From: UBA1926 sp036732005
Lineage (GTDB): Bacteria; Planctomycetota; Phycisphaerae; Phycisphaerales; UBA1924
Assembly (NCBI GenBank): GCA_036732005.1
Contig: DAINDF010000015.1
Coordinates: 12,733-76,732 of the forward strand
DNA: 64,000 nt
Direction: 5' to 3'
Below the pieces are notes generated by a model, which ran no database searches, was not told the origin of the DNA, and worked only from the letters and a program-made list of their open reading frames with translations. Both the position numbers and the translations under genes were made by a program. Position 1 is the stretch's first letter, and each line of letters starts with the position of its first letter. Below are positions 62,463 through 64,000 of the stretch, one piece after another.

Positions 62463-64000
62463 ATGGGACCCGGATCATTGATCGCCATCCCGCTCGCCAT
62501 CGTCGCCGGGGCTTTGATCCTCGGGGTCGCCATCTTCCTGTTCATCAAGGTCTTCGATGTGCTCTGGCGGCTGATCGTGCATGTCGTCCGGACCGTCGGC
62601 GCGATCATCGCCGATATCTTCCGCTTCCTCGGCGCCGTCATCGTCGCCCTGGTCTTCATCCCCCTCACCCTCTTGAACATCGTCATCGGGCGGTGGTCCG
62701 CCTCGGCCCATTACGGCCGGGCCTTCACCGCCGAATTCCGCACCGCCGCGGGCTGCTTCTACCGCGTGCTGATCGGGCACCCCCTCCGCCTCTTCGGGCT
62801 CGGCGGGCTCACCGAGGGCCTCGAGCAGCGCCTCCCCCAGGCGATGGCCGAGGCGCCGGGGCCCGACAAGCCCAACAAGCGCCAGGGGATGTTCGAGGGC
62901 TACCGCATCGTCGGCTCGCTCCCAGGGGGCGGGTCGGGCGGCAAGCTCTACATCGCCGAGCCCGACGAGATGAAGCGGGCGGGCTTTGCCCGCCGGGGGC
63001 ACGCCGACATCGACCGCGTCGTCATCAAGACCTTCAGCCTGGGCGATGGGTCGAGCCTGCCCCAGATCGTGCGCGAGAGCCGCGCGCTCGACGCGGCCAA
63101 GAAGATGGGCCTCGTCCTCGAGCACGACCTGGGCGACGAGCGGTTCTTCTATGTGATGCGGTATGTCCCGGGTGAGTCGCTCACCGCCGCGACGCAGCGC
63201 CTGCACGCCGCCGCCGGGTCGGCCGGGCTCGACCCCCGCGGGCTCCGCCTGGCGATGGGCTACGCCGCCGACCTGCTCGAGTCGCTCGACACCTACCACC
63301 GGGGCGGGCTGTGGCACAAGGATGTCAAGCCGGACAATGTGATCATCGACCACGAGGCCGACCCGGCGCTGGGGCGGGGCCGGGCCCACCTCGTCGATTT
63401 CGGGCTCGTCACGCCGCTGCGCAGCGCGATGACGCTAACGACCCACGGCACGGAGTACTTCCGCGATCCGGAGCTGGTCCGCCAGGCGCTGCGGGGGGTC
63501 AAGGTCCACCAGATCGACGGCGCACGATTCGACCTCTACGCCGCGGGCGCGGTGCTGTACGCGATCATCGAGAATTCCTTCCCGGCCCACGGTGGGCTGA
63601 GCCAGATCACCCGGAAGTGCCCCGAGGCGCTGCGCTGGATCGTCCGCCGGGCGATGGCCGACTACGACAAGCGCTACGCCTCGGCGATCGCGATGCTCGA
63701 GGACCTCCGCGTCGTCGCCGCCGCCGCCGACCCGTACGAGGTCAAGCCGATCGACCTGCCCAGCATGAAGGGCGGCGCCCCCGCGCCGATGCCCGAGCCC
63801 GAGCCGGTCGCCTTCGAGGCCGCCGCGAGCCCGGTCCCCCCGCGGGCCGAGCCGCAGCGACCCGCCTCGCCCGCCCCGCGCACGCCCCCGAAGCTCCGCG
63901 TCGCCGACTGGTGGACCGGACGCTACGAGGTGGCGGACCGCGGCCCGCAAGCGCCCGGCAACGCCCCGGGCTTCGTCGCCCAGGCCGACATCGGCGTCGG
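62463..64000 (+). CDS. Transmembrane Ser/Thr protein kinase, partial (runs off window)
   Basis: At least 512 residues, no stop before the edge. Two or more N-terminal hydrophobic helices (about 5-26, 35-77) precede the kinase domain, which is unusual since most bacterial Ser/Thr kinases have the kinase first. Kinase motifs are complete: Gly-rich GSLPGGGSGGK, ATP Lys189 (VVIKTF), HKD at 285-287 (WHKDVKPDNVII), DFG at 312-314 (LVDFGLVT), and a DPE-type activation-segment end (YFRDPELV). After the domain comes a Pro/Glu-rich segment and WWTGRYEVADR. Only 78 bp after the sigma factor, so probably co-transcribed. Confidence 0.88.
   Translation, partial: MGPGSLIAIPLAIVAGALILGVAIFLFIKVFDVLWRLIVHVVRTVGAIIADIFRFLGAVIVALVFIPLTLLNIVIGRWSASAHYGRAFTAEFRTAAGCFYRVLIGHPLRLFGLGGLTEGLEQRLPQAMAEAPGPDKPNKRQGMFEGYRIVGSLPGGGSGGKLYIAEPDEMKRAGFARRGHADIDRVVIKTFSLGDGSSLPQIVRESRALDAAKKMGLVLEHDLGDERFFYVMRYVPGESLTAATQRLHAAAGSAGLDPRGLRLAMGYAADLLESLDTYHRGGLWHKDVKPDNVIIDHEADPALGRGRAHLVDFGLVTPLRSAMTLTTHGTEYFRDPELVRQALRGVKVHQIDGARFDLYAAGAVLYAIIENSFPAHGGLSQITRKCPEALRWIVRRAMADYDKRYASAIAMLEDLRVVAAAADPYEVKPIDLPSMKGGAPAPMPEPEPVAFEAAASPVPPRAEPQRPASPAPRTPPKLRVADWWTGRYEVADRGPQAPGNAPGFVAQADIGV

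Overview
The window is 64 kb of GC-rich, densely coding bacterial DNA, almost certainly from a planctomycete of the Phycisphaerae/Phycisphaerales type. This is inferred from seven secreted proteins carrying the same two-repeat 'GC-type' dockerin module (DLADI...F...GCP), a planctomycete-style sigma factor next to a Ser/Thr kinase, and an O-GlcNAc-transferase-like protein. No rRNA, tRNA, CRISPR array or prophage was recognised. One RAYT-type REP transposase unit sits at the left edge.

Layout. 0-0.75 kb: RAYT transposase between matched inverted REP hairpins. 0.9-7.9 kb: SLC13-type permease, halogenase-like flavoprotein, small membrane protein, gamma-glutamyltransferase and an exported MsrB-MsrA fusion. 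8.3-14.2 kb: LVIVD-repeat dockerin protein, YidC, metallophosphoesterase and a tandem clpP pair. 14.5-22.1 kb: secreted serine protease, OGT-like TPR glycosyltransferase and a large metzincin-like protease. 22.4-23.2 kb: a compositionally distinct DUF3800 gene with its own hairpin and terminator. 23.2-35.5 kb: a surface-polysaccharide region (UbiA prenyltransferase, methyltransferase, GT-C protein, gmd, O-antigen ligase/polymerase, flippase, pyruvyltransferase, GT4, EEP-family protein, fcl) making GDP-L-fucose and probably a pyruvylated, fucosylated glycan. 35.5-39.9 kb: exported protoglobin divergent from an HxlR regulator, WcaF-like acyltransferase, two paralogous secreted TPR-like proteins and a zinc-ribbon protein. 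39.9-51.4 kb: secreted dockerin proteins plus a GT2. 51.9-57.3 kb: rplM-rpsI, a membrane-anchored protein overlapping a PQQ-type sugar dehydrogenase, and a CgeB-like protein. 57.3-64 kb: a repeat-rich gene-less stretch, mreBCD, a coiled-coil protein, and a sigma factor followed by a transmembrane kinase that runs off the end.

The strongest whole-window signal is not a gene. Reading all 64 kb by eye I found no copy of the palindrome ACGT, although composition alone predicts well over a hundred. Codon choice bends around it: Asp is normally GAC but becomes GAT before Val, and rare ACA replaces other Thr codons before TGG. This points to an ACGT-directed DNA modification or restriction pressure across the genome.

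The window also contains dispersed palindromic intergenic repeats (a 45-nt and a 59-nt family, two copies each), clear intrinsic terminators after many operons, and several close start-stop overlaps implying translational coupling (methyltransferase/ubiA, sortilin-like/GT2, mreC/mreD).
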